Positions 24,733 to 34,786 are shown, counted from the stretch's first letter. The stretch is DNA of 64,000 bases from Occultella kanbiaonis (GCF_009708215.1 NZ_CP046175.1:3596001-3660000), one strand, 5' to 3'. Numbers and translations are program-made. Notes: a model not told the origin generated them from the sequence alone.

Positions 24733-25056
24733 TCAAGCGATCACGCAGAAGAGAGTGCCGTCCGGATCAGCCAGCACCACGAAGTCGGCGTCGTCGGGAT
24801 ACTCCCATTCAACCCTCCGGGCGCCGAGCGTGATCAAACGCTCAACCTCTGCGCGCTGGTCCTGCTCGCCGTCTGCCCACAGATCAAGATGCGTCCTGTC
24901 CTCCACGTCCAGATGAAGCCGAACACCGGATCCATGCTCGGGCACCAGGAACGCCGGATTGTGCGGTTGTCTGGCATAGCCGAGTGCCGCTGACCAGAAT
25001 GCCCCGGCCTTGTCGACGTCTGACACGTTCATCACCACAGCTCCGAGTCTCAACAT
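24733..25056 (-). CDS. VOC (glyoxalase/bleomycin-resistance-like) family protein
   Basis: A 107-aa protein with the VOC beta-alpha-beta-beta-beta layout: LGAVVMNVSDVDKAGAFW, then VRLHLDVEDRT, and finally FVVLADPDGTLFCVI. Family members bind metals and act on small compounds or sequester drugs; the ligand is unknown. ATG 25056 is chosen because it starts the first strand directly. It is convergent with the StrB-like kinase, 127 bp away; that gap shows no clear element. Confidence 0.8.
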   Translation of the reverse strand: MLRLGAVVMNVSDVDKAGAFWSAALGYARQPHNPAFLVPEHGSGVRLHLDVEDRTHLDLWADGEQDQRAEVERLITLGARRVEWEYPDDADFVVLADPDGTLFCVIA

Positions 25057-25151
25057 GACTCGATCCTGACGCGCCAAGCGGCATTCAGCACGCGAAGTGG
25101 CACATCAACCGAGCCCGCCGCGCACCCTGGCCACGACCGGACGGCCACCGG

Positions 25152-26348
25152 TCACACCTCGTCGTCCGCCAGGGCTGTCGCCACCGGAACGCCTCCGCGC
25201 AGGGACATCGCCACGAGCGGGAAGACGAGCACCGACAGCATGCCGGCGCCGACGAGCGCCGCCGCCAGCCCGGTCGTGAGGAAGCCCTCGGAGACGCCGA
25301 TAGCGGTCACCGCGACGATGATCGGCAAGCCCGTCGCGCCCATGAGACCGATGGAGGTCCGCTCCCGCCGCGACGCGCCGACGGGTGCCGCGAGCATCGA
25401 CGGGACGCCACGCACCACGAACAGGGCGACGAAGCCGACGACCAGCACCACCAGCAGCCTCGGGTCCGCCAGCAGCGCCGCGAGATCGAAGGAGACCCCG
25501 GTGTTGATGAAGAAGACCGGCACCAGGAAGCCGAACGCGATGGCCTCGACCTTGCTCTCGACCGCCTCCTGATCCTCGTGCTTCGCGTCCCGGATCAGCA
25601 AGCGCCAGACGAGGCCTGCGACGAAGGCGCCGAGCAGGAAGTCGACCTCGAGGGCGAGGCTGAGCGCCAGGAGCGCGGCGAGCAGGAGGAACACGACGCG
25701 GATCGCGAACTGGCCGGAGGTGTGCAGCGTCGCGTTGACGAACGTGTGCAGAGCGCCGTGCGGACCGCGGATCCCGTACCAGATCGCCAGCCCGGCGACG
25801 ACGGCGAACACGGCCAGTACGACCGACGCGGCGCCGGGCGACCGGGTTCCTAGGAAGACCGAGATCGCGATGAGTGGGCCGAACTCGCCGACCGCGCCGA
25901 GTGCGCTCACGCTGTGACCGAACGGCGTGTCGAGTTCGCGGGCGTCCCGCAGGATGGGCAGCAGGGTCCCGAGCGCCGTCGAGGCCATGGCGACACCGAG
26001 GATCACGGCGGCCTCCCCGGGCGCGATGAGCCACCCGAGGCCCACACCGACGACGAGGCTCACGAGCCAACCGAGCGTTGCGTTTCGGCCCGTCCGCCCT
26101 CGCAGTGCCGACGTCTGGATCTCGGTGCCGGCCACGAAGAACAGCATCGCGAGACCGAGGTCGGCGAGTCGGTCGATGAACTCGTTCGGATGCACCCACC
26201 CGAGCAGGCTCGGGCCCGCCACGATGCCGAGCATCAGCTCGAACACGACGACGGGGATGCGCACCCACCGCCCGAGCCCTCGCGTCAGCAGCGGCGCGAG
26301 CACTGCCAGCAAGGGGATGACCACGAGCGCGACGTCGGCGTCCTCCAC
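25152..26348 (-). CDS. Monovalent cation:proton antiporter (CPA2-like)
   Basis: A 398-aa integral membrane protein with about 12 hydrophobic segments. The PVVVFELMLGIVAGPSLLG opening, the GLAMLFFVAGTEI helix and SALGAVGEFGPL are typical of Na+/H+ (KefB/CPA2-type) antiporters, and the FLLGAFVAGLV segment follows a KefB-like pattern. No C-terminal TrkA domain is attached. The GTG start has TACGCT (26355-26360) 6 nt upstream, fitting a leaderless mRNA. Confidence 0.88.
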   Translation of the reverse strand: MEDADVALVVIPLLAVLAPLLTRGLGRWVRIPVVVFELMLGIVAGPSLLGWVHPNEFIDRLADLGLAMLFFVAGTEIQTSALRGRTGRNATLGWLVSLVVGVGLGWLIAPGEAAVILGVAMASTALGTLLPILRDARELDTPFGHSVSALGAVGEFGPLIAISVFLGTRSPGAASVVLAVFAVVAGLAIWYGIRGPHGALHTFVNATLHTSGQFAIRVVFLLLAALLALSLALEVDFLLGAFVAGLVWRLLIRDAKHEDQEAVESKVEAIAFGFLVPVFFINTGVSFDLAALLADPRLLVVLVVGFVALFVVRGVPSMLAAPVGASRRERTSIGLMGATGLPIIVAVTAIGVSEGFLTTGLAAALVGAGMLSVLVFPLVAMSLRGGVPVATALADDEV

Positions 26349-26385
26349 GGGGCCAGCGTAGTAACACCCGGCTCGAAACCCGGGT

Positions 26386-26904
26386 CTACTCCTCGGGCGA
26401 GCCGAGCGAGTCGAGGTAGCGGCGCAACAGCTCCACGAACGCCGACCGGTCCGCCGCGTCGAAGCCGGCCAGGGTTGCCTCCTCGTCGGCGAACAGTGCG
26501 GTGACAGTCGTCTCGAGCAGGTCGAGGCCGGCGGGGGTGAGTGCGACCACCACCGACCGCGAGTCCCGGGCGGACGTCCGGCGGGTCACCAGCGCGGCAG
26601 CCTCGGCGCGGGTCAGACGCTGGGACACAGCGCCGCTGGTGACCAGGGTGCGTTCGGCGAGCTGCCCCGGCGTCAACTCGTACGGCGGCCCGGACCGTCG
26701 GATCGTGCTGAGCAGGTCCAGGGTGGCATCGTCGGTGCCGAGCCCTCGTAGCAGTCGGGACCGGCGCAGTTGCAACAGTTTCGCGGTGCGTCGGATCCGG
26801 GTGATGACGGCGATCGAGGACACGTCCAGGTCCGGGCGTTCGCGGTGCCAGTCCCGCTCGATCGCGTCAACGGGGTCGGTCGGCGAGTCGCTGGGCTCTG
26901 TCAT
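26386..26904 (-). CDS. MarR-family transcriptional regulator
   Basis: A 172-aa winged-helix regulator. After a helical N terminus come the DNA-reading helices LTPGQLAERTLVTSGAVSQR near residues 82-101 and the wing RRTSARDSRSVVVALTPAG near residues 112-130. The gene follows the SDR gene by 7 bp, so both form an operon. The perfect palindrome CTTAGCGCTAAG in front of the SDR start is the likely operator. Confidence 0.9.
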   Translation of the reverse strand: MTEPSDSPTDPVDAIERDWHRERPDLDVSSIAVITRIRRTAKLLQLRRSRLLRGLGTDDATLDLLSTIRRSGPPYELTPGQLAERTLVTSGAVSQRLTRAEAAALVTRRTSARDSRSVVVALTPAGLDLLETTVTALFADEEATLAGFDAADRSAFVELLRRYLDSLGSPEE

Positions 26905-26911
26905 CGCTCGC

Positions 26912-27652
26912 TCATCCGGGCAGCGCGCCACCGTTGACGCCGATCACCTGGGCGGTCAGGTGCCCGGCGTCGGCGGAGGCCAGGAACGCGATCGTCGCTG
27001 CGATGTCCCCCGGTTCGCCGGCCCGCTTCGTGAGGGTCTCGCCGACGAGCCGGAGGTGGCGCGCATCGGTCATCGCGTCCCCGAAGAACTCGGTGCCGGA
27101 GGTGTAGCCGGGTGCGACCACGTTCACGGTGATGCCCCGCGCCCCGAGGGCGCGAGCCCGGTCGTAGGCCCACCCGTGCAGCGCCGCCTTCGCGCTCGCG
27201 TAGCCGAGCCCGCCGCCACGTTGCCCGGCGATCGAGCCGACGGCGACCACCCGGCCGCGCCCGGCGCGCAGGGCCGGGCCGAGGGCATGGGTGAGCAACG
27301 CCGTCGAGAGCACGTTCGCAGCGAACGAGGAGCTCAGGTCCGCCGCCACCGTGCCCAGTCCGTCGCCGTCGTCGACCGGCTCGGGATCCACGAGGCCCCC
27401 GGCGGCGTGCACGAGGACGTCGACGCCGTCGTACCGCTCGTTGATCTCCGCGGCCACGCGCCGCACCTGCGCGACGTCGGTCAGGTCGCCCGGATGGACC
27501 GAGTGGCCCTCGCCCGGCAGGCCCGCACGGCTGCGTTCGAGCCGGTCCGGTCGGCGTCCGCACAGGGCCACCGTGTAGCCGTCGCCGGCCAGTCGGGCGG
27601 CCGTCGCGGCGCCGATCCCGCTTCCGGCTCCTGTGATCACTGCGATCGTCAT
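26912..27652 (-). CDS. Short-chain dehydrogenase/reductase
   Basis: A 246-aa classical SDR. It has the cofactor loop TGAGSGIGAATA at residues 7-18, the HAAGG strand, and the catalytic S-YxxxK set (VAVGSIAG, then YASAKAAL near residues 153-160). The C-terminal G-x-NGGALPG is typical. Substrate unknown. ATG 27652 has a TAAGGT box (27659-27664) 6 nt upstream, partly inside the palindromic operator. It is co-transcribed with the MarR regulator. Confidence 0.9.
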   Translation of the reverse strand: MTIAVITGAGSGIGAATAARLAGDGYTVALCGRRPDRLERSRAGLPGEGHSVHPGDLTDVAQVRRVAAEINERYDGVDVLVHAAGGLVDPEPVDDGDGLGTVAADLSSSFAANVLSTALLTHALGPALRAGRGRVVAVGSIAGQRGGGLGYASAKAALHGWAYDRARALGARGITVNVVAPGYTSGTEFFGDAMTDARHLRLVGETLTKRAGEPGDIAATIAFLASADAGHLTAQVIGVNGGALPG

Positions 27653-27660
27653 GGATATAC

Positions 27661-27672
27661 CTTAGCGCTAAG
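27661..27672. promoter_or_regulatory. Perfect 12-bp palindrome CTTAGCGCTAAG, likely MarR operator
   Basis: Lies between the SDR start (27652, minus) and the acetyltransferase start (27692, plus) and overlaps the SDR -10 box. Binding by the MarR protein encoded in the same operon would repress the SDR/MarR operon, and possibly the divergent gene. Confidence 0.65.
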
Positions 27673-27691
27673 CAATAGTGGACTGTCTAGC

Positions 27692-28255
27692 ATGGCGTTC
27701 GTGCCGACCTCGCGACCGCCATCCGTCCGCCTCGCCACCGCCGCCGACGTGCCCGGGATCGCCGAGGTACACGTGCGGGCCTGGCAGCGCGCCTACGCGG
27801 GCATCGTGCCTGCGGATCACCTCGACTCCCTGGACGTGTCCGTGCGCGCCCAGCAGCTCGCCCGCCGGTTCGGTCCCGACGCCGTGTCCGGGACGGTGCC
27901 GACGCTCGTCGCGCCCGGCTCCGGCGAGGACGACGGCACGGTGCTGGGGTTCGTGAACGCCGGCCCGTACCGCGAGGACGACGTGCCCGCGGATGGACCC
28001 GGCTGGGGTGAGATCTACGCGATCTACGTACACCCCGACCACTGGTCCCGCGGCGCCGGCCGGGCGCTGTTCGACGCCGCGCTAGCGACCCTCGACGCCA
28101 ACCGGACCGTCGCGCTCTGGGTCCTCGAGGCGAACGCGAACGCCCGCCGGTTCTACGAGCGGATGGGGTTCACCCCCGACGGCGCAACGAGCGTGTTCGA
28201 GGTCGCCGGGGCCGAGATCCTCGAGGTCCGTTACCGGCGCGACCCAGCCACCTGA
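27692..28255 (+). CDS. GNAT-family N-acetyltransferase
   Basis: A 187-aa acetyl-CoA-dependent acetyltransferase. The N-terminal VRLATAADVPGIAEVHVRAW, the strand GEIYAIYVHPDHWSRGAGRAL with the pyrophosphate loop (near residues 110-130), and the LWVLEANANARRFYERMGF motif are all present. Substrate unknown. ATG 27692 is used; GTG 27701 is possible. It is divergent from the SDR/MarR pair with the MarR palindrome in between. Confidence 0.88.
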   Translation: MAFVPTSRPPSVRLATAADVPGIAEVHVRAWQRAYAGIVPADHLDSLDVSVRAQQLARRFGPDAVSGTVPTLVAPGSGEDDGTVLGFVNAGPYREDDVPADGPGWGEIYAIYVHPDHWSRGAGRALFDAALATLDANRTVALWVLEANANARRFYERMGFTPDGATSVFEVAGAEILEVRYRRDPAT

Positions 28256-29257
28256 CCGGCGCCGGGCGACCGGTCGCCGCGACGGCCGGGCAGCCTCGGT
28301 ACCCATACTCGCACCGACGCCCGGTACCGCTCGTACGGGTCACCGAAGCGGGCCAGCAGGTCCGCCTCCTCGGCGCCCCTGATGCCGTGGTGCCACGCCA
28401 GACCACCCAGCACGGCGGCGAGGATCATCGTCCACGAGCCGAACCAGAGGCCGGCCCCGATGGACTGGAGCACGCCGGCGGTGGCCATCGGATTGCGGAG
28501 CCAGCGGTAGGGCCCGGCCACGACGAGGCGCCGCGCGGTCTGCGCCGGCAGCGGCGTGCCCTCGCCTGCGATCGCCATCGTCAGGCATGAGGCGAGGCCG
28601 AGCGGGCTGGCCACGAGGAACAGCGCCGCACCCACCGGGGGCCACGGGTCGGCCGCCAACGCGGACCAGTCCACCCGTAGTCGACGCTCGAACGCCACGA
28701 GCAGCAACGGGACCACGACGAAGAAGCCGACCCAGAACACGAGCAGTTGCGTCAGGCTCGCGATCACGTGCCGCCGTCGGGATCGGGCCCGGGCCACCCG
28801 GAACCGGAACGGCCCGACGAAGTACCAGCCCGTCGGGAACCGGCCGAACCGCAGGGTCACCGCTGCGGCCACGGACCCGACCGTCGCGGCCAGCATGAGG
28901 AGCACGCCCCCCGGCGGCGCGGTCGAGCAGGCCCTGGCCGAGCAGTGCGACCGTGAGTACCGTCGACCAGACCGCGGTGACGGCTGCGACCCGCCAGCTG
29001 CTGCGGGCCGCGGCGAGCGCGGAGCCGCCGACGAACAGGAGCAGGTCCGGCCCGACGAGCAGCCGCGGATCCCATGCGCCGAGCGTCCACACCCGTACGG
29101 TGTCGGAGGCGAACACGGCGACCCACCACAGCGCTCCCGCGACCGCCTGGCCGGCGAGGTAGAGCCGGGCCACGGTCGCGGGCGGGATCGGCTGGACACC
29201 GCCGGGACCCGTCGATCGTGACGGGGCGCCCCGCACTCCCCCGCCATCCGCTCGCAC
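28231..29257 (-). pseudogene. PEMT/ICMT-like membrane methyltransferase, frameshifted
   Basis: Two overlapping reading frames together make one membrane protein. The N-terminal part from GTG 29257 (VARLYLAGQAVAGALWWVAV and two more hydrophobic helices) runs to DRAAG near 28910. From there the continuation GVLLMLAATVGSVAAAVTLRF is in another frame and ends in the methyltransferase hallmark GPYRWLRNP ... DPYERYRASV. The switch falls exactly in a run of six G (minus strand; 28907-28912). One G fewer would restore a single ~340-aa protein. It is a recent mutation, a phase-variable tract or a sequencing error. Confidence 0.75.
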
Positions 29258-29302
29258 GACGGTCAGGCTATCGGGGGTCGACGTCCCGGTACCGCGCCCG
29301 GG

Positions 29303-29734
29303 TCAGCGGCGCACGTAGTCGACCAGGTGGTCCCGCTCGGCCTGGAGCTCGTCGATGCGGTTCTTCACGATGTCACCGATGGAGACGATGGCCTTGAGCT
29401 CGCCGTCGACGACGACAGGCAGGTGCCGGATCCGCAGGTCGGTCATCCGGCGAGCGAGGTCCTCCAGGTGGTCCTCGGGCAGACAGGTCTGCACCTCGAC
29501 CGTCATCACCTCGGCGACCTGCACCTGCAGCACTGCGGGGCCGCGGTGGTGCAGCTCGCGGACCACGTCACGCTCGGTGACGATGCCGGATACCGAGTGC
29601 CCACCGTCCTCGGAGACCACCAGGGCACCGATGTGGTGCTCGTCCAACTGCGCGAGAAGGTCGGCCACGGTGGCGTCCGGCCTGATCGTGACCACGGCCG
29701 CGCCCTTGCGTCGAATCACCTCTGAGATACGCAT
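29303..29734 (-). CDS. CBS-domain protein
   Basis: A 143-aa protein made of two CBS modules (about residues 5-65 and 75-130: VSGIVTERDVVREL, then IRHLPVVVDGELKAIVSIGDIV). Such pairs bind adenosine nucleotides and act as small energy sensors. No catalytic partner is fused. The ATG is preceded by TATCGT (29740-29745) 5 nt upstream. Confidence 0.9.
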   Translation of the reverse strand: MRISEVIRRKGAAVVTIRPDATVADLLAQLDEHHIGALVVSEDGGHSVSGIVTERDVVRELHHRGPAVLQVQVAEVMTVEVQTCLPEDHLEDLARRMTDLRIRHLPVVVDGELKAIVSIGDIVKNRIDELQAERDHLVDYVRR

Positions 29735-29810
29735 ACTCCACGATAGCCCGTTGTGACGTTGCTCACACAGTCGAGCACCGAAGTCGCCCGGCGACGGGTG
29801 CGATCGGGCG

Positions 29811-30830
29811 TCAGGACGACCCGAAGTGGTCCCAGCCGGAGCCGCCCACCGGCGCAGCCGCGCCGTCGAGCGTGACCCGGGCTCCGCCGTCGGGCATCTG
29901 CTCGGAGCTCTCCTCGCCGCCACCGTCGCAGGCGGGGCCGACGATACCGATCCGGCGGAATCCCGGCGGATAGGCCGCACCGGCCGGGAACGTCGCGACG
30001 AGGCCGTGGTCCTCTCCGCCGGTCAGCACCCAACCGAGGGCGCTCGCGTCGCAGGCCTGCGCCACCACGTCGAGCTCGTCCAGGGCCGGGCCGAGGTCGC
30101 GGGTGCGCAGGTCGATGGACACCCCGGAGGCCAGGGCGATCCGGCCGAGGTCCTTCAGGAGCCCGTCGCTGACGTCCATCATGGCGCTCGCCCCGGCGTC
30201 GGCCGCCGCGGGGCCGTCCGTCAGGGGCGGGTCGGGGCGCCGGTACGCGCGCACGAAGGCGGCGTCCTCGGCCGAGCCCTCGCCCGCCGTCGGGCCCTGC
30301 GCGCGGAGCAGCTCGAGACCGGCGGCGGAGTGCCCGAGCACCCCGGAGTGCACCACGACGTCCCCGGGCCGGGCGCCCGAGCGCAGCACCGGGGCGCGGC
30401 CGGCCAGGTCCCCGTGGACGGTGACGGCCGCGATGATCGCCGGCCCGCCGGACAGGTCGCCGCCGACGACGCCCACGCCGTGTGGGCCGCACGCCTGCGC
30501 GAGGCCGTCGGCGAGGTCCAGCACCCAGTCCACCTCGACGTCGTCGGGCAGCACCAGCGAGAGGACGAGGGAGGTCGGCCGGGCACCCATGGCGGCCACG
30601 TCGGCGAGGTTCTGCATGGCGGCCCGCCAGCCGACGTCCGCGCCGGTGCTCCAGGCGCGGATGAAGTGGCGCTCCTCGACGAGCACGTCGGTGCTGACCA
30701 CGAAACGGCCGTCGGCGGCGCGGATCACGGCCGCGTCGTCGCCAGGGCCGAGCAGGGTGTCGGTGCCGGCCGGGAGCCGGGGGACGATCCGGGCGAGCAG
30801 CTGCTCCTCGGACAACTCACCCACGCGCAT
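29811..30830 (-). CDS. thiL: Thiamine-monophosphate kinase
   Basis: A 339-aa kinase phosphorylating thiamine monophosphate to the active diphosphate. Family elements: LLGPGDDAAVI near residues 26-36, STDVLVEERHF, QNLADVAAMGA, the Gly-rich GVVGGDLSGG, and MMDVSDGLLKDLGR near residues 212-225. ATG 30830 has TAGCCT (30838-30843) 7 nt upstream, fitting a leaderless transcript. The order thiL / DUF3515 / ddl is conserved in actinobacteria, but two extra small genes are inserted here. Confidence 0.96.
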   Translation of the reverse strand: MRVGELSEEQLLARIVPRLPAGTDTLLGPGDDAAVIRAADGRFVVSTDVLVEERHFIRAWSTGADVGWRAAMQNLADVAAMGARPTSLVLSLVLPDDVEVDWVLDLADGLAQACGPHGVGVVGGDLSGGPAIIAAVTVHGDLAGRAPVLRSGARPGDVVVHSGVLGHSAAGLELLRAQGPTAGEGSAEDAAFVRAYRRPDPPLTDGPAAADAGASAMMDVSDGLLKDLGRIALASGVSIDLRTRDLGPALDELDVVAQACDASALGWVLTGGEDHGLVATFPAGAAYPPGFRRIGIVGPACDGGGEESSEQMPDGGARVTLDGAAAPVGGSGWDHFGSS

Positions 30831-30923
30831 GAAGGCGAGGCTAGCGGGACCACGCCGCTCCGGCCGCATCGGGCTGCTCCGGCCGGGTGCGGGTGGGCGC
30901 TCGAACGCGGCTACCGTGAGGGG

Positions 30924-31502
30924 GTGAGTTCGACCTTCCTCCCACGCAGCGGTTCGGGCCCGCGCCGGACCCGTCGGGGCGCTCGCGGTGCTCGCCGTGC
31001 TCGCGCTGCCGGTTCGACGGCGGCCCTGGCGTTGGTCGGTGCCGCGCTCCTCGCGGGGTGCGCCACCCCGGCGAGCGTGGAGCCGGCTCCGAGCGCGAGC
31101 GAGCCGGTCTGCGCGGACGTGCTGATCGCCCTCCCGGACACCCTGGCCGGCGCTGACCGTCGGTCCACCACGTCGCAGGCCTCGCGCGCGTGGGGTGACC
31201 CGGCCATCACCCTCCGGTGCGGCGTCACGCCGCCCGGGCCGACCACGGACCGTTGCATCACGGCCGAGGCCGCGGACGGTTCGACCGTCGACTGGGTGGT
31301 CGCCGAGCTCGCCGATGACGACACCGGCTCCGAGTCGGGCTCGTGGACGTTCACCACCTACGGGCGGACCCCGGCGGTCGAGGTGGTGGTGCCCGTCGAG
31401 TACGCGGGTGAGGACGCCACCTCGGTGCTCATCTCGCTCAACGGTGCGATCTCGGTCATCCCGCAGACACGCGCCTGCATCGGATCCGAGGACCTTCTGT
31501 AA
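30924..31502 (+). CDS. DUF3515-family lipoprotein
   Basis: A 192-aa secreted lipoprotein. After an Arg-rich n-region comes a hydrophobic segment ending in the lipobox LLAGC (near residue 47). The mature part has the conserved CADVLIALPDTL stretch, WGDPAITLRCGV and a late ACIGSED with matching cysteines. Function unknown; it usually sits between ddl and thiL. GTG 30924 follows TACCGT (30912-30917) by 6 nt. Confidence 0.85.
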   Translation: MSSTFLPRSGSGPRRTRRGARGARRARAAGSTAALALVGAALLAGCATPASVEPAPSASEPVCADVLIALPDTLAGADRRSTTSQASRAWGDPAITLRCGVTPPGPTTDRCITAEAADGSTVDWVVAELADDDTGSESGSWTFTTYGRTPAVEVVVPVEYAGEDATSVLISLNGAISVIPQTRACIGSEDLL

Positions 31503-31527
31503 AGGTCGCTTGACACACTCGCACGAT

Positions 31528-31561
31528 GTGAAGCACACTTGACGTCAAGCACGCTTCACAC
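31528..31561. promoter_or_regulatory. 34-bp nested palindrome before the membrane-protein/HTH pair
   Basis: Outer arms TGTGAAGC (31528-31535) and GCTTCACA (31554-31561) surround the perfect 12-bp palindrome CTTGACGTCAAG (31539-31550) with a common centre. A TTGACA-like -35 lies at 31511-31516. The size and symmetry suggest cooperative binding of a dimeric repressor, most likely the 64-aa HTH protein encoded downstream. Confidence 0.65.
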
Positions 31562-31581
31562 GTCGCACGTCGGGAGACCCC

Positions 31582-31983
31582 ATGTTCGCTCGCTGGACCC
31601 TCACCATCGCCTTCGCGCTCGTCGCCGCGGCCGCCATCGGGGCGGTCGCCTCGGTGTTCAACCCGGAGGCGCCGCTGGTCACTGGGGTGGTCTTCGCCGC
31701 GGCGACCCTCGGCCCGGCCGGTGCGCTCGGCTGGTTCCTGTTCGTGAGCCCGAAGACCGTGACGCCGGACCCCAACGCCGAGGACAACGTCGAGAACACC
31801 TGGCTGCAGAAGGCTGCCGCCGGCGCGTTCACGGACCTGCTCATCGTGCTCGCGATCGCTCTGACCGTGGTCTCGGTCACCGGCCGCTCCCCGGACGCCG
31901 AGATCCTCCTCCTCGGTGCCGTGGTGCTCGCCATGGGCGACGTCGCGATCCGGTACGTCGTCACCGCCCGCCGGGAGCGCTGA
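31582..31983 (+). CDS. Small four-helix membrane protein
   Basis: A 133-aa protein with four hydrophobic helices (about residues 5-25, 33-53, 75-98 and 104-124), a short acidic loop (TPDPNAEDNVENT) and a basic C terminus. I do not recognise a named family. The HTH gene starts 3 bp after its stop, so both are one unit. Such membrane-protein/HTH pairs often have the membrane protein act as signal partner of the regulator; that is inference here. Confidence 0.75.
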   Translation: MFARWTLTIAFALVAAAAIGAVASVFNPEAPLVTGVVFAAATLGPAGALGWFLFVSPKTVTPDPNAEDNVENTWLQKAAAGAFTDLLIVLAIALTVVSVTGRSPDAEILLLGAVVLAMGDVAIRYVVTARRER

Positions 31984-31986
31984 GCC

Positions 31987-32181
31987 GTGCGCAACTCCCT
32001 GACCGAGCGCCGCGCCGAACGCGGCTGGTCCCAGGCCGAGCTCGCGGAGCGCCTCGGCGTCTCGCGGCAGACGATCATCTCGATCGAGAAGGGGCGCTTC
32101 GACCCCAGCCTGCCGCTCGCGTTCCGGCTCGCCGAAGAGTTCGGCGTCGCGATCGAGGACCTGTTCGATCCCGAGCGCTGA
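31987..32181 (+). CDS. Small XRE-family HTH regulator
   Basis: A 64-aa protein that is almost only a helix-turn-helix: RAERGWSQAELAERLGVSRQ followed by TIISIEKGRFDPSLPLAF and FGVAIEDLFDPE, the pattern of the one-domain XRE regulators paired with membrane proteins. GTG 31987 begins right after the upstream stop. It probably binds the 34-bp palindrome at 31528-31561. It is convergent with ddl, 6 bp away. Confidence 0.9.
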   Translation: MRNSLTERRAERGWSQAELAERLGVSRQTIISIEKGRFDPSLPLAFRLAEEFGVAIEDLFDPER

Positions 32182-32187
32182 CGCCTC

Positions 32188-33315
<1,128 letters not shown>

Positions 33316-33507
33316 CGTCGAGGGTACAGGCGGACCGAGGGCCCGACGGCGGAGCGCGCCGTGGTCCGCGAAGCCGGCCCGGTCGGTGGCCGGGTAGGGC
33401 AGGGGAGGGCCAGGCCGGACCGGTCCGAGCCGGATCGGTTCGTCCGGGTCCCGAACAGCGACGGACCAGGAACCGGCGAGCGGCCGAGATGGTTCTACGC
33501 TGAATCC

Positions 33508-34758
33508 GTGACCGACGCATCCGCCACCCCGTCCGAGCCCACCGCCCACCCCGAGGGTCTGCACCCCGAGACGGTGGTCGTCTCAGCGGGCCGGCCGCCG
33601 CGCACCGAGCAGGCGCCGGTCAACCCGCCCATCGTGCTCTCGTCGACCTACGTCAGCACCGGGGAGCCCGGCCCGGGCGATCTGATCTACGCCCGCTCCG
33701 GCACCGAGACCTGGCTGCCGTTCGAGGAGGCCATCGCGAAGCTCGAGGGCGCCGAACTGCCGGGGCTGTTGTTCGGATCCGGGATGGCCGCTGTCACCGC
33801 GGCCCTGAGCCTGGTGCCGGTCGGCGGCGAGCTGATCGTCCCCCGGCACGGCTACCACGCCTCTCTGGTGGCCGCACGTGACCTGACCGCGCGCTCCGGG
33901 GTGCGGGTCACCGAGGTCGCCATCGAGGACACCGGTGCCGCGGTCGCCGCCGTGCGGGCCGCGGCCCGGCGCCTGTCCGGCGAGGGCACCGGCGCCGCCG
34001 TGCCCGCCGGCGCTGCCGGAGGGCGGGGGCCGGTGCTCTGGCTCGAGACGCCGACGAACCCGATGCTCGAGGTCGCGGACCTGCCCGCCCTGGTGGCCGC
34101 CACCCACGACGTGGGCGGTCTGGTGCTCGTGGACAACACGTTCGCCACCCCGCTCGGCCAGCAGCCGCTGAGCCACGGCGCGGACGTCGTGGTGCACTCG
34201 GTGACGAAGTACCTCTCCGGCCACTCCGACGTGGTCCTCGGCGCAGCCGTCACCGACGACCCGGAACTGCGAACGGCCCTGCTGGACCAGCGCAGCCTCG
34301 GCGGTGCGATCGCCGGACCGTTCGAGGCGTGGCTGGCCCTGCGTGGCCTGCGCACCCTGGCGCTGCGGGTCGAACGCTCGCAGGCCACGGCCGCGGACCT
34401 CGCCGAGCGCCTGTCCGGGCATCGGCACGTCGTCGCGGTCTCCTACCCCGGCCTGACCACGCACCCCCAGCACGAGCGGGCCACGATCCAGATGAACGGC
34501 TACGGCTCGATCCTGACGCTGCGGCCGGTCGGCGGGGCCGCGGGCGCGGATGCGCTCACCCGTGCGGTTCGGCTCTGGGTGCCGGCCACGAGCCTCGGCG
34601 GGGTCGAGTCCTCGCTGGAGCGCCGCCGTCGACTCGGCGCCGAGGCGCCCACCGTGCCCGAGGACCTGCTCCGGCTCTCCGTCGGCATCGAACACGCCGA
34701 CGACCTGTTCGCTGACCTGGAGCAGGCCCTGGCGGTCGCCGCCACGTACGCTGGCTGA
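33508..34758 (+). CDS. Cys/Met-metabolism PLP enzyme (cystathionine gamma-synthase type)
   Basis: A 416-aa pyridoxal-phosphate enzyme of the trans-sulfuration family. It has the LFGSGMAAV phosphate loop, WLETPTNP near residue 190, LVDNTFATPLGQQPL, and the PLP lysine in HSVTKYLSGHSD near residue 234. SSLERR and LLRLSVGIE near the C terminus are typical. Whether it is a cystathionine gamma-synthase, gamma-lyase or methionine gamma-lyase cannot be told. GTG 33508 has TACGCT (33496-33501) 6 nt upstream, indicating a leaderless mRNA. Confidence 0.9.
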   Translation: MTDASATPSEPTAHPEGLHPETVVVSAGRPPRTEQAPVNPPIVLSSTYVSTGEPGPGDLIYARSGTETWLPFEEAIAKLEGAELPGLLFGSGMAAVTAALSLVPVGGELIVPRHGYHASLVAARDLTARSGVRVTEVAIEDTGAAVAAVRAAARRLSGEGTGAAVPAGAAGGRGPVLWLETPTNPMLEVADLPALVAATHDVGGLVLVDNTFATPLGQQPLSHGADVVVHSVTKYLSGHSDVVLGAAVTDDPELRTALLDQRSLGGAIAGPFEAWLALRGLRTLALRVERSQATAADLAERLSGHRHVVAVSYPGLTTHPQHERATIQMNGYGSILTLRPVGGAAGADALTRAVRLWVPATSLGGVESSLERRRRLGAEAPTVPEDLLRLSVGIEHADDLFADLEQALAVAATYAG

Positions 34759-34786
34759 GATCACGAACCGGACCCCGGAGGCCACG

